A model generated the notes under the pieces. That model did not search any database. It was not told the DNA's origin and saw only the letters and a list, made by a program, of their open reading frames with translations. Below are positions 34,601 through 47,793 of a DNA stretch of 64,000 nucleotides, in pieces; the stretch's first letter is position 1, and every line of letters starts with the position of its first letter. The DNA comes from Volvox africanus. Its lineage: Eukaryota; Chlorophyta; Chlorophyceae; Chlamydomonadales; Volvocaceae. Position numbers and translations under genes: made by a program. The stretch spans positions 6,798,001 to 6,862,000 of the forward strand of contig BSDZ01000004.1 of NCBI GenBank assembly GCA_030268105.1. The letters run 5' to 3'.

Positions 34601-37444
34601 GTCATTTCCGCCGCCGAATCCGAGGCCGCCGCCACTGTTGCTACAAATCAGCTGACCGCCAATTACGGCGGTACGGCCTTCGGCTGCGGCTCCTGCCCCG
34701 GCCCCTGCCGTGGACCCCAGCGCTGCGGCTTCCCTGGACCTTGTCCGGGTCAGCCTCATCCGAACAGGCTCACAGCTCGACTGTTGCTGCTGCTGCTGCA
34801 CCCCATTTCGTGCCGCATTGGGTGGGCAACGGAGTCGGAGATTTGAAGCAGCAAGGTCCTGACTAAGACTGAAATTGAGCAGGGTGGCAACAAGCGTAGC
34901 GCCGTTGGCCGTTACGCTACATTTTGAACGCGCGATGCGGCCATGTTGAAACTGCGCCTGCACGCGCATCCCTGGCCGCGGAACGGGGTCTGCGGTGGCA
35001 GCAGCGCCGGATGCCCCAGCTTCCACCTGTGGTGGTGGCGCCACCTCACCTATCGCAGGGCCCCGGATATTGCTCACACTGCTTTTGCTGCTACTGTTAT
35101 GTATAAGGCCATCTAGCGGCTGCCGCGCCGCCCAGACAGGACATAGCTCCGGTAAAAGTCCTAGAAGGGTCCCCCCAGCACGGAGACCTGTAGCAGTGGC
35201 ACATGTCTGTGTATCTGTTCGATGAAAATGGCGTTTAATATTCAATAATCCCCTCCCGATTAGCTCACCTGTCTTAAGATTGCGCCCGCGTTTACCACCC
35301 AGAGGCACTAGTGCCTTCATATCCGGATGTCGATCTGCGGTGGTAATGTGATGCCCAAGCTTACAAAGATAGATCCCAGATTTTCCGCCATGGATAGGAA
35401 ATTGCATCAAAACGTCAATTCCTTCAAATGGACAACATGAATGGATCCGAAAGGAGGGTCCCCACTAATGTCCACTCGCATCCCCCGGTAACCCTGCCCT
35501 CACCCGAGGCCAAGATGAGTAGCATGGGGCGCGTCAGTTGACGCTTCGGCAAAGGCAGTAGCATCGTCCAGGCATCCCCTTGCTGATTGACCCCGGACAC
35601 CAACCCTGTCGAGCCAGCACCGGCCGATTCGACAGGCTGGCCGGCGTCGCGGCCCGGCAGCGTCACCGCCACCGCCCTGATCGGTTTAAAATCCTAGCGC
35701 CACAGGAATAATGGTTCCGTAGGGCCGAAACAGAGGCCGATGTTCAGGATGTAAGGGAAGAAAGAAGGACGGTGAATGACTTCACAAACACGACATAACG
35801 GCCGACAGCGGATATGGAAAGAGACGTGGGTTATTGGAGTATTGACTAATAGGGTGGAACAGAAATGGGTAAAGAGTTCGCATATAATGACCAATGCGAA
35901 GCTTTAAATTGGTTGTGGTTATATACATTTACTGGTAATGGTTTCTTTGAAATTTAGCCCTTGGCCATCGGCTGTGGGGAACGTCGTCATCCAACCTTCT
36001 GCCGATCCTGCCCACGCACCCGACCCGTTGTCGCCGCCTCGCATAGAGCCACCACCAGCGTGACCTGCGGCAATTTGGACCAGACAGACGGCAAGGATAG
36101 GATGCATGGAGGAACTGGGCTTGCAAGGGGGGATGGGCTCAGCGGCGGGGATGTATGGCATTGGGACTTTGGTTCATGAACAACTAAATGCACAAAGAAA
36201 TTAAATGTGATAAGCTTCACTGGTATCAAACTAGAATTTGAATGAAGGGTTCGTTGCAGTGAAGTGAGGCTTTGTAGCTCGGAGTTGTCCTTCCCCCGTC
36301 GCTGGCAGATTGCGGCCCATTGAACTAAAACTCAACCCACGTCCCATTCGCCGCGGGCCGTGTGGGTTATTTCACGCGCCAGAGGAGCCCACGCGCATAC
36401 CTGGGCCGGCAGGTTCGCTCCCTCCATCTTCAAATTGCCCAAGCGGACCTCCAAGGCCGACCTTGTGGAAATTGAAACCGATTGATGTGATCCGGATGAA
36501 TAAGTGATGGCAGGGGAAGTGTATTCAGCACAAGCATCGCAATAACCAGACGCGGGCATGAAAGAGCGTATGGAGAGGTCGGGGATACACCATTGGGCCC
36601 ACATATAGGGATAAAAATGGCCAGAGGTGTAAGGGAATGGTGCCTACGTCAACACCCGGCACGCAATAGACGCTAGCAAGGGTGTCGCGGTAAAGCGCAT
36701 GGGATTAGTACACAGACGGTATTTTCCAAGGTAGTATGAAAATTCTGTATATTCCGCCTTATTGCAATAGGCTTTCTGAACCATGGCATTGACATGGGCA
36801 TAAGGATAGTTTGCCCCATGGGCCCCGGCAGACCACCGCGTGACCCGTGCGTCAACCCAGATCGCATGACCCACATGATTGACCCAGATACATGCGCCAC
36901 GTACTTTACACAGTAACCTTACCCCAAATTTGTAGCGCATCCTGACGACGGCACGGCGGTGCCACAGCCTGCATAGCTGAGGTTTCGACGAAGAAACCGC
37001 GGCTGGGGAAAGGTGTATGGAAACCAACGGCACAATTTATTAGAATAATAGATGGTTTTACAGATATCCGGTATGCTTCTGCGATAACAAATAGGCCCAC
37101 AAGGCCAGCTGGGCTATCCTGTGGAGCATCATCCATCATCCAACCCGTGGTAGAGCGTGGTAAAGAGGGCTCTTAATCCCTGTCCAGTCGCCCACGCAAG
37201 CAGTAGCTGTTTGTGAAAGAGCTACGCATTTACATGGCTGCGGCAGCATGTCGCCATGATTGCTCCTGACTGGACCTTGCCGACAGCGTGGGCGCGCTGC
37301 AAAGCAGTAGCTTTCGAACAAACTGGTAACCTCGCCGATGCTTCAAGATACCTGGCGGCTATTAATAGCGCTGTAGATGAGAGTTGGATGCGTAAATAAA
37401 TGGATTCCACGGTGGAGAGAAACTTCCGAACCCTCCGCTGACAT
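28524..37444 (-). CDS. SUZ12: SUZ12/EMF2-type Polycomb PRC2 subunit (C2H2 finger + VEFS box)
   Basis: Minus-strand exons: 37444-37352, 36976-36918, 36461-36401, 36064-36020, 35693-35504, 35421-35269, 35187-33965, 33610-33479, 32780-32550, 32437-32327, 32157-32084, 31904-31529, 31228-30989, 30498-30365, 30101-29952, 29668-29185, 29054-28524. Summed length is 1,428 codons plus stop, in phase throughout. The C2H2 finger is split by an intron (FSCPLCAVTCRSFQ then GLQQHLPASH), as in plant EMF2/VRN2, and is preceded by VEFRYVYDD. The VEFS box reads RRYFHCRT, DSDDETDHEEWE, then ERRFFKLWSAFARRRPIYAD, CLEFVRENG and LVDPRVIHRCLQIVDG. The roughly 340-residue tail is low-complexity with basic clusters (GRRRRRRP, RPKRRRRN) that could be nuclear signals. 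Family knowledge: SUZ12 binds E(z) through VEFS to form the H3K27 methyltransferase core. A 12-Gln run (31625-31660) and Gly/Gln inserts enlarge it. The first two exons and the donor at 32550 are the weakest parts. Confidence 0.88.
31622..31661. repeat. CTG triplet run encoding poly-Gln in SUZ12
   Basis: About 12 CTG units on the plus strand (CAG on the coding strand) inside the exon 31904-31529, giving a 12-glutamine run before QIDKGPTQG. Pure triplet repeats like this are often length-polymorphic. Confidence 0.9.
35188..35268 (-). other. 81-nt stop-free candidate intron in SUZ12
   Basis: A strong donor (AAGACAG|GTGAGC) and acceptor (TGCTACAG|GTCTCC) bound an AT-rich 81-base segment. Its length is a multiple of three and it contains no stop, so reading through adds 27 residues and splicing removes them. 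The neighbouring intron 35503-35422 is 82 bases long, which favours real splicing. Confidence 0.6.
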
Positions 37445-39175
37445 CTTCGCCGCTCCTCAGGAGCTCCAGGGAACGCGAGCCACAGCATCAAACGATACGT
37501 GTTTGTTTAATTTATTTATCATGTTTAGATAATTGTGTTGTAAGCCCGTCATCCGGCCATACCACCAATCCGCCACCGTTCCTGCAGAGAACGTCGATGT
37601 ATGCAAAACAGTGCCAAATAATGCGATAAGCAGACAAAAAAATTCAATGAAATATTCATCTACGGGTGTTGATGTGCCAGGACCAGTTGTAGTTGCCGTA
37701 CTCGATTACGCGCCAAATGTGCTTTTGTCCTTTACATGTGCTTTTGTTATTACAGCAACCTCATTCTGCATCTGTACAGCCAGAAACCAAACCTGACAGA
37801 CTAGAAAGGCGCAGGAAGGCTTAATGGTTGTAGAGATTGGCGGCACGATCGTTCGCAGGGTTATACAATACCCCCCCTCTGTACCCCGTACCCCTACTCT
37901 GTACTCCTCTGCATCCGTCAACCTCCCAGTCTCACAGGCCACAAGTCGCCCTTCGCCTAACCATCGGTCTCCAATCACGCTCATTTTAGCATTTAGATTG
38001 CCTTTTTAATCGTGGGTTCTGTCCTGGAATGCACGCCACCTTAGACAAACCTCCCATACATAGGCAAGCCTCCCATATCTCGCTAGGCCGTATGGGTTGA
38101 GATAATTGAAAAACTCGGCAAGCTTTGTGCATGTTCAGTGATGGACTTAGCCTTACATAATTTGTAAATGTGGATCCCAACCTGCGAGGTCAGCCCCATT
38201 CAGCCTGTACATGGTTGCCAGCATAACTTATGATAATCATAGGAGGACAGCGCTAAGCATCCTTCAAATGCTTTATGGACATTATTGCCGGTCCCCTATG
38301 GCCAATCTTCTGCACGCTAAGGGGCGAGGGGTGTGTTGAGGGTGAAGCGGCCGCAATTGGCGATCAGTGCAATACGGGGAAGGGAGCGGGGACACAGTAG
38401 AGTAAGGAGGGTCGGACAGGACCCCTCAATGACATAAATCATAAGAGCAGCGTCAGTGACTCCGAAACGGGGACCATTACCAAACGCTTGCAGCAGGGGT
38501 CATGGTGACTGCTGGCTGGCAGCGGCTGGCAGCGGATGTGCCTGGACGGGCATAGATAAAATCCTAGCTATTTCAACTCGCAAATACATGTAATTAATTT
38601 GAAAAGAATGATGAAATGTATATATTGTCGTGGTCAGGAAGATGTGAGATGGTCGCTGCACCGGCTTTCGGATTGCGAGCTGTACATGACCGTACTTTTC
38701 AACGTTACCAACGGCAAGGGGAAGCAAATGCCTGTGAGCTTTCACTAGCAATATATCAGCCATAAGTAGCATTTGGTATGATGATTTCATGCAGAGCGTA
38801 GAAACGGAAGCCATGCTGCGTTGGCATCTCGGCAGCAACAAAATGACAGGCCAGATACTCAGCTCCACACACTAACTATTTGAAATTCTGTATCATCCGA
38901 TGTTTATTAAGTCGCAGTCCCTAAGGATTAAAACATCACCGAGGATGCAAGGTAACAGAGTAACAGTGTGTCGTATGGCATCTCGACAGTCCGGCTTCCA
39001 TTGCACTTCGGTGTCCGCAGAAACTTCACTCTTTATGCCCACGAATATCAGTTTGACAATTATGGTGCCACTGCATATCATTTCTTATGCTCAAGGCTAT
39101 GATATTATAAATTAAGAAAGTCATTTCTTCTTAAGAGTTATGTGGCGCTCTTTTAAGTACTAACATCAAGGAAGG
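37445..39175. other. Divergent intergenic region, SUZ12 / ARM-TIR
   Basis: About 1.7 kb, AT-richer than exons, separating two head-to-head genes. No exon, RNA gene or mobile element recognised. The first SUZ12 exon is tentative, so the true SUZ12 5' end may lie here. Confidence 0.45.
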
Positions 39176-42100
39176 ATGGATAAGGTTAGGCTTAAAGCAC
39201 TTGCGGATAATCTTGGCTCAGAAGCAGCTGAGGGCCATGAGGCTGCATTGCATGAGCTTCATGGAATGGTATCACGGGCCACCAGCAAGCATAACTTCGA
39301 TCCAACAGCTGTATTGGAAACCAAGCTCCTGCAAATTTTGCTGAAGCATGTCTTGCCGGAGCAGACATGCGATGAGGGCGCAAGTGCCTTGCTCTTGGTC
39401 CGTAAGAGGCAGTTGGCAGCTCTTGAAATGCTTGCCGGCGATGAAAAGGATGAATATGGACTTCTTTATTGGGCCTCAGCACGGGGCGCACTGATTTCCG
39501 TGGCCCTCGGTCCGGATTGCAAGGCGCTCACTGTGCTGGCGGACGTACTGCAGTGCCTTGCTGCCAGCCCAACAGAGCATCAGCCAGAATGCGGCGCGGT
39601 CCTTGCGGGTACCGCTCGCACCCTAGTGCGCCTTCTGCTCCGGTCTGACGGCCTGTACACGGCGTACGCCGTAAACAGCGACCAAGTCAAACAGGTAAAG
39701 AGCCCGCAGCGCCAGTGGAATACCAGGGGCAGGCCACGGCGATGCGCACAGCGCTATTTGGGTTTGCGTCAAGTCGTCACCCATCACAGAGTGCCCATTC
39801 TACTTCGGGGTCGGAAGCTACGCAGCATGCGGCGCAGCGCACATCCATCCACGGTGCACGCCCTTCCAGCCGATAGACCACACAGTACATGCTACATTCT
39901 CGTCGCCTGCCACGTGGCGCTGTCCTGCTCCTCTTCGCCGATTTTTAGTCTGATCTGTTAGGCCGGTCGCACATCTGCTTCCACCTAGCCCAAACCTCCC
40001 GCGAACTCATTTGCCCCGTCTTCCGAAGTCCTGCTGCAACTGCTCACGCGGCCACGGTGTCCTCTCCCCGCCACCTCGCCCACAGGCTATCACCGACGGC
40101 GCTCTTCCAGCGCTCGTGGACGCCTTCTCCACCTATATCGTCGCAGCGGTCATGGAGACCAGCATCGATGTTATTGGACCGCCGCCGGCACCCTCCGCCC
40201 TGCGTGGCGGCGGCCCAGGGGCAGGCGGTCGCACCTTGCAACGCTGGCTTAGCGCCAAGCAAGCCCACGCGCGCACAACCTCGCAACGCAAGCGCGACAA
40301 ACAGCACAGACAACAGATCGCGGCAGCTTCAGTCGCTCATGTGGTCATGCAGTCAATTGGATACATCTGCCAGGCGCTGACACCGGGGGAGCTCCGGGAG
40401 ACGGGCGTGTTGGAGGTGGTGTTGGCGCCGGTTGTGGCGCTGCTGGCGGGACTGTCCGCCAAGCTGGTAGCTGCGGAGAAGAAGGCAGCGGACGCCGCCT
40501 CTGCGGCAGCGCAGGCTACCGCCGCCGCTGCCGCGGCCGCGATGGCGGCGGAGAAGGCTGCCGTCAAGGTCCCCGCACGGGCGAAGCCCCCTGCGTTGGA
40601 GCACGGCAACGTCGCTATCAGACTATCGTACATTGGCGAGGACAAAGAGGCGACGGAGATGTCCGGGGGCATGGGCGGTGGTCCCGGTGGTACAGCGGTG
40701 AAACTACCGCGCGCGCCGCCAGCACTGGTAGTTTCGGGACTTCTGGCACGATCGTTAGACGGGCTGATGCATTGCGTTGAGAGCCGAAGCGAGGCGCGTG
40801 GGGATGCGACCCGGCAGCTGCGACTAGTTGTTGCGATGATGTCTTTGGCTGAGGGCGGTGGCGGCGGGGTGCCGTCGCTACTGCAGCTCATCCGCGCACT
40901 TTGCGCGTCACTGGAGCAGCAGGAGGAAGAGCAGCGGGAGACCGCGGTGGCGTCGCGGCACGGCGGCGGCGGCAGCGCTGCCAGTGGGCCGTCGCACATG
41001 GGAGGCACGCAGTTGCTTCACTTGCCGGGCCTGGCACATCAGGGCCATGCAGAATCCACAAAGATGCGCGGTAAACTGCACGGCGTACGGCACGCACTCG
41101 CGCCGTACAAGGTACTTTTCCAGCTGCAAACGCTGTGCCAACAAGCCATCGCTAGCGTCGGCAGTATTGGTGGCGCAGCCATCGACGGCGTGGGCCCTGA
41201 TAACGAGGCGGCTCTGACAGGCCTGGCGGATGAGCTGGAAGACGTAAGTACGGTTGCCGTGCGCGCCAGCCTGATGCCAACGCTGCTGGCACGTGGCGAC
41301 CTGCACCAGGCAGTCGACACAGCGGGGGCCCTGGAGGACTTATTCCGGCATTTACCATCGGCCGGCCAGACAGCGCTGGCGGGTGTGCTGGCGGAGGCGG
41401 CTGCACAGCCGTCAGCGCCGTTGGGCTTGGTTGTGGCTGTGGCCGCAGCCGCCGGCGCCATGACTACCGGCCAGGCGGGTCAGCCGCAAGAGCACGCAGC
41501 AGGTAAGTCGGGAACGTCAGGCCCACGCCAGAAGAAGCAGCCACAAGCGGCTACATCATCGCACGCCCTAAGCGCCCAGGCAGGCGCGGCCGCCGGGGCC
41601 GGCGGCGCCGCCGGTAGCACTGGAGCTGCCAGCGGAAGCGCAGGCGGATCCGCGCATTTGGATTTCCGTGTGGCGGTGCGGGCGGCTACGTTCGTGGGCT
41701 CCCTGGAGCATGCGCACTCAGTTGGCGGAGGGATACAACCGCTGGCAGATGAGGCGACGAGTCTCATGGGTTCCCTACCTGCCGCCATGATGGTGGGTCG
41801 GATGCGTGAGCTTGCGGCCCATCATAAGGCACAGACCGGGGGCAGCAAGTCAATGGTTGTCCGCGATAACGGGGCTGTCAGCAGCGGCACCACCGCCACC
41901 GCCGCCGCCGCCGGGGGATCCGTCCACGGGGGCATGGCGCACACGCCTGTGGGCCTTGTGGAGGCGGTCCTCGTGGGATTAGCAGAGAACCTACAGAGCT
42001 TCTTGTCGGCGGCAGCGGAGCTGCTGCCGTCGTCGGACGCAGCGGAGGCCGACGATGACAGTTCCATCGGCCACGCCGGTCATGTGGATGAGCTCGTGGG

Positions 42101-43786
42101 GCTTGTGTGCCGCTGCACACAGCGATTCCAGGAACGGCTTCCGGTGGTGCTGCAGCATCTGCAAGCGCACCTGCAAGCCTCCGGCGATGCCAACACTACT
42201 GACGCCGAAACCAGCGATGCCAGCGGCACGCACGGCCACAACGGTGGCGGCGGCGACGATGGCACGGCGCTTGGCGCCGCAGGTGCAGCGCACCAGGGCC
42301 AGGACTTGCTAGTTTCCACGGCCTGCGTTGCGGCCACGCGGGTGCTGGAGACGTGCACCAGCCAGCTGACGGGGCCGCCGCCGCAGCAGCAGCAACAACA
42401 ACAACAACAGCATCTGAGCGCCGACACAGCGCTGGGAGACCAGACAGCGGCAGCCCTGCGAATCCTAGCCACTATTATCAAGTCCCCTCGCGCACCGCTG
42501 CACGCCCGTCTGCAGGCATGCACTGCCGCCGCTCAGGCGCTTCATAAGCTGCTCCTGACGGAATGGAGCGCCACTACCACCAGTGTCGGCGCTAATGTCG
42601 GCGGCGGCATAACGACAACGCCCTCTGGCGGCGTCGCCGCAACCGGCGCTGCCGCCAGTTCCTCCAGCGCAAAGAGTGACAGCGACGCCGGCAGCGTCAA
42701 GAGCGACGGCAGCGGGAGGGCCAACTCCTCCTCCGCCGGCTCCGGTACCAGCACCGGCGCCGCCAGTCCTGCCGCCGGCGTCGGCGGCGCCACCACCACA
42801 CATCCTCTCCTCCTCCACGACGCTACCGAGGCAGCACAAGCCTGTCTTGATGCTCTTTTCGGGGTTCTCTCTGATTCGGCCATCCACTCCGCCGAGCCTG
42901 ATCTGTTCGAGGACGAGGTGTGCGCGGGCCTGGCGGTGTCCTTGGCAGAGCTGCGGCCGCTGAATCCGCTGGCTGCTGCGCTGGATGTGAAGCACAGCCT
43001 GGTGGTGGCAGCGCGTGCTCTCAAAGTATTGGTCAAGGCCGTACCCCATGGCCAGCTAACGTCGGAGCAGGAGACTTTGCTGCGCTGCTTTGTCAACGCG
43101 CACGATGATGGGCTACAGCATAGGTGAAAAAGGAATACGTTCGGGAGTGCAGCGGCTGATGGTTTCCAAAACTATTAAACGTATATTCTTAATTAAACGG
43201 GGCGCAGCAAATTTAGAGGGAGCGTCAGGCGGTTATGGGCCAGGAACACGCCAAGATGCCCAGTGGGTTTGCTCTACTCGTTTACCCACAAACTCCCCAT
43301 ACCCTCGTTTCTTTGCATCTCCTTCATACCCCATTTATGTAAGGCCCTCAAAATACCGGTTATTATCTCTCAAGCCTCATTCCAATGCATCCCCTTCCTC
43401 TCTTAACTCAAGACCTCACCTGCTTCCGGCTACCATCTAAGTGATTTTTTCAACCGATAACCAGCTAAGATGGATGGCTATCCCCCGGCGTGCACTCCGC
43501 AGCGCCTTCAATTTGGACCTGCTGTTCGCTGAGGGCGCAGTGGCCGCTATGCTGCGCCGCTTGCACGACACGCCGCAAGATCAGCCGCTGGAGGAGGAGG
43601 CGTTGCAGTTCTTCGCGAGCCTCACGGACTGGGTGCCGTCCTGCCGGCACCGGCTGCGTGACCTCGGGCTCCTTAAAAGGGTCATCCGCCGCATGGAGAG
43701 CCCCAGCTGTGGTAGGTGCCAGGCTGTGCGGAAACACCTGACCCGGTCGGAGGAGCCCCGCAACACTTTGCAGGAATATCTGTCGG

Positions 43787-43829
<43 letters not shown>

Positions 43830-46800
43830 GGACACACACACACACACATACACGCACACATATACACGCACACAAACACGCACACAAACACAAACAAATT
43901 CGCGCCATAGCATGTGCGTGCTAGCCTTTCCAACAAAGTGATTGTCACTCTGACATTGAGAGGGAGGCGTCAGCTGCACAGCTGCACAGCTGCACAGCTG
44001 CTGTTGATACGCCTCGTTCAGAAGACCGTCTCTCGTTATGATGTCGTTACGTTTGTCCATTGCGTCCAAACCGTTGGCTTCCATACAGGTGGTTTTGAGC
44101 TGGTGCTGCTGGTGTCCATCTGCAAGGGCATGAGCGAGAGTGAATCCCTACACACGTGAGGACAGACGGACATTAGGTTGGGGATGGAGTTTGGGGTCTT
44201 TTGGGGGGGTTGGGGCCGTGCATCATAAGTCCTGTGGAGGAAGGAGAAGGCAGATAGCGCGAGAGGGGCTTTCATGGCCGTTATGATGAACCGTTAAGAT
44301 GAACACCTCAATTAACAACGGAGTCGGACGGGTTTTGGACCATTGGCCACGAGCTACGTGAAAGTGAAGGCTTTGCACCCATTGAACGCACCCGCGTTTC
44401 GCTGTCATGATATGATGGCCTTTACTTCGGCAGATTGATACCGCCAGCATCCACCTTAACTTCACAATAATCTTCTGAACCACCGAATCAATAGTTGGAA
44501 GATATCGTTTCTCATCCCATATTGCAGGTTCATGAAGGAGCTGGGCCTAGCCCGCGCCCTCGCAGCTAAGGTGGGTTCGGGGTCTGGGATTTGCATCTTG
44601 GTGGTCTTTAGGGCGTGTGAGGTGCTGCCCCGAGGAAAACAAAGCTTGGCAGCCAGTGGCGCAGGTGCGGGATAATCCCCTGGATTAATGATGGGGAAGG
44701 GGCTACTGAAAACAAGCAACCCGAACGCCAGAGGCATTGGGGCCGGGGTTAGGGCGGCAGGGTTTGAGTTAAGGGAATTGCTATGACCGACAAGCGAGGG
44801 GCGTTAAAACGTGAAAGGAGGGATATTTTCCATTTTGGGAAACGGCATGGAATGGGAGTGCTCCCGCTACGGACACGGTGCCCTACCAAGAGGCCATCGA
44901 AGAGCGCGATTGTCGATGATTAGTCGGGTCGTTAAGAAGTGACCCTTGAGAGGCCGTGATGACATCCAGCGGAAACAAAACCCAACCCATACCACTGCCA
45001 CCCCAAACCTTACTTTTTTCTTCATTCCCTACCCCGTGATATTGCCTGTGGTGCTGGACTTACAGTTGGTGGCCGACGACCAGGCCGATGGTGCCGCCGC
45101 CGATACGCTGCTGACCGTGGGCTCTACCGGTGGGTTGGACGCGTTGCTAACATTGGCCAACTTGAACGGCGGCACTTCGAGCCCCGATGACACCCTGTGC
45201 CAGGAGCTCATCGTACGGCACGACATATCAGCGCAGATTGCCCAGTTTGCAGCGGAAGCGGCGTTGTCGGATAAGGGGCTGGCCACGTACACCTTCCCCG
45301 ACGGCACTTGGTCGATCTACGACTTGCCGTCGCTGCTTATATCATGCCAGTCCCTCACGCGCACCAACGTGAATTGCGAGCGCCTCGTCCAACACGGCCT
45401 GCTTCCCACGCTTCTAGCAGTGTTAAGAAACAGCTGCGGTGGCACGGGCAGCGGTGAAGCCGCCACCACGGCGACCGGTGGTGCTGCCGGCGCAGCCGCC
45501 GGCGCAACCAACACCGGCGCCGCTGCCGCGGCTCCTGCGCCGTCGTCCTCTTCCTCACATGCGCGCAATGTGTTTCGTGATCCACAGCTTGTGGTGCTGG
45601 CGGCGCGTACGATCTTCAACATGGCGCAGGTTTCGGGGCTACACGCTCAGCTCCGCGAGGCGGGCGTGCAAGAGGTCCTCAAGGCTTGCCTCAAGCGTGA
45701 GGATCTGCGTGTCGTTGACGCAGCGCGCGGCACGTTGCTACAGCTGGGAGAGCTGACAGACACCGCCGCAACCCGGGCGCTCAAGGCCTCCTGCGCCGAT
45801 GTGGCGCCACCGGCGGCATCGGCAGCCGCCGGCAAGGCCGACGGCGCCGCAGGCACCGGCGGCATCTGGACCGGGCCGCCGCTTTACGATGTGTTCCTGA
45901 GTCACAAGCGCACCGACGCCCGCGATTTCGCCCGTGCGTTGTGGAACTTACTGGTCAGCAACGGATACACGGTGTTCCTTGACTTCGAGTTCAAGTAAGT
46001 CTTTCTTTTTCTTTCTTCGTGAAAAGAAGGCTTTCACTTATATTGAAGCTTTTGTGTATTTGTGTGTATGTATGCGCGCCTTCACTTTTGATTTTTGATT
46101 TGGGAGGTTAGCTTACCACGTCCTTGTCACCTATTTAAAGCGTCCGTGGACTTAAACGCAGACGGGGAAATACTGCAATGCTGGGGCCAGTGGGGAGGGG
46201 TCAACACAATGAATTGGAGCATAGAAACCCTCTGCCAGCGGCTACCAGCAGCTACCACAAAATAAACATTGTAAATAATAAGCAATCAAGAATAAGTAAC
46301 ATAAATAAATTCTGAAGAAATTTCCATTAAATTAAATCAAAATTCTGGGGTATCGGATATAGGGGTCAGAGCGGAGGAGAACCCCATGGGTTCCCTTCAG
46401 CGACCTCCCACGTGTCCCTGCAAGGGCCATTATGGCTTCCTTACTGTTGAGATGAGCGATACATGAATAAGTGATGAGAAGGAAGAAAGAAGAAATACCG
46501 CCGAAGGCAGGGCGCTTTTCCTTCTAACACTTCCTACCGATTCCTTCCAACTACTGCTTCGGATCTCAATATTTCCGGCCCCCTTTATGGTGGCCTGTTT
46601 GGTGGTACCTCTTCGGTTTAGTTTTCTGTCCACATAATTTGTTGGCGTAACAGGCAAGAGCTGGGCAGCCTGGAGGAGATGGTGGGCCACTGCACACACT
46701 TCCTGTTCATTATGACGGATAACGTCTTCAAGAGCGAATGGTGCATCAAGGAGCTGGTGGTAAGTCCAATTCTGCGGTTAACAGTTAGTAGTTGGCAGTT

Positions 46801-47752
46801 GGTGGTTCTTCCGGTCGCAGCGCAGCGATGGTTGCAGCCTTGCAGATTCCAAGTCGTACCACTCATTCCTCCGAATGGGTCCAATCTCCTCGTCCCATAC
46901 CTCGGCTCATCCCTAGGCCTGCCTAATCCTGTTCCCGTCCCCGTGGTCCTTTCCGTCCACCACTTGCTTGTTCCGTTCCAGCTCACTGCGTCGCCCGATA
47001 ATATGATGACGTAGCGGAAGGCCCGGCTAGCCTGTAGCGTGTCATCAAAGCAAATGATCTGCTTAGGAAGTGGGGCTTAGGGTTTTAAGGATGTAGGGTT
47101 TAAGCCTCTCTCCTCCTCTTGCCTGTCCCCTTCTCCCCGGCATTGTTCCCATTCTTTTAGTCCTGGCCATGGCTGCTTGCAGGCCGCTGTCAAGGCCAAC
47201 GTCAACATCGTACTGCTAATTAAGGACGGCGCGCGTTGGCCTGATTTGGAGGGCAACCCGGTTTGCGATTTCCCTCCCCCGCACCTGCTGCGTACGCTGC
47301 CACCGGAGGTGCAGCCCGTCTTCACCCGCAAACCCGTGGTGCATAACGATGAGTACTACCGTGCGTTCGTGGAGGCGCTGTTCGACAAGGTGCGAGGGAG
47401 AGGGAAAGAGTGTAGTATCCTGGGGTACGTATCTTTCGCTAATATCCCGGGTGACCAGGAAACTGGAAACCTTCCGATCGGGCCTTTACTGTATGTTAGG
47501 CGAGATATCATCACAGAGATGCCACCAACAGAGAACGAGTCTCCGCTGGTGAAAATGGTTGACTTATCCGTATGCAATGGCAAAACGGATATCTCGGTCG
47601 GGAAATTAACGGCCGAATCGTTCATGCATGGGGAAACCCACCAGCGCCACGATACATGGCACTTGGGGAACCGCATTGCTATCCTTGGTAATTGAGCGGG
47701 GAACTGATTGAGCGGGGAACTCTGACTATCTTTCTTCGTATGTATAATATAT

Positions 47753-47793
<41 letters not shown>

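Noticed and set aside
40337..41008. Long antisense frames across 40.3-43.1 kb
   Set aside because: Shadows of the GC-rich ARM-TIR exon 2; they are Ser/Ala/Arg/Cys-rich with no motifs.
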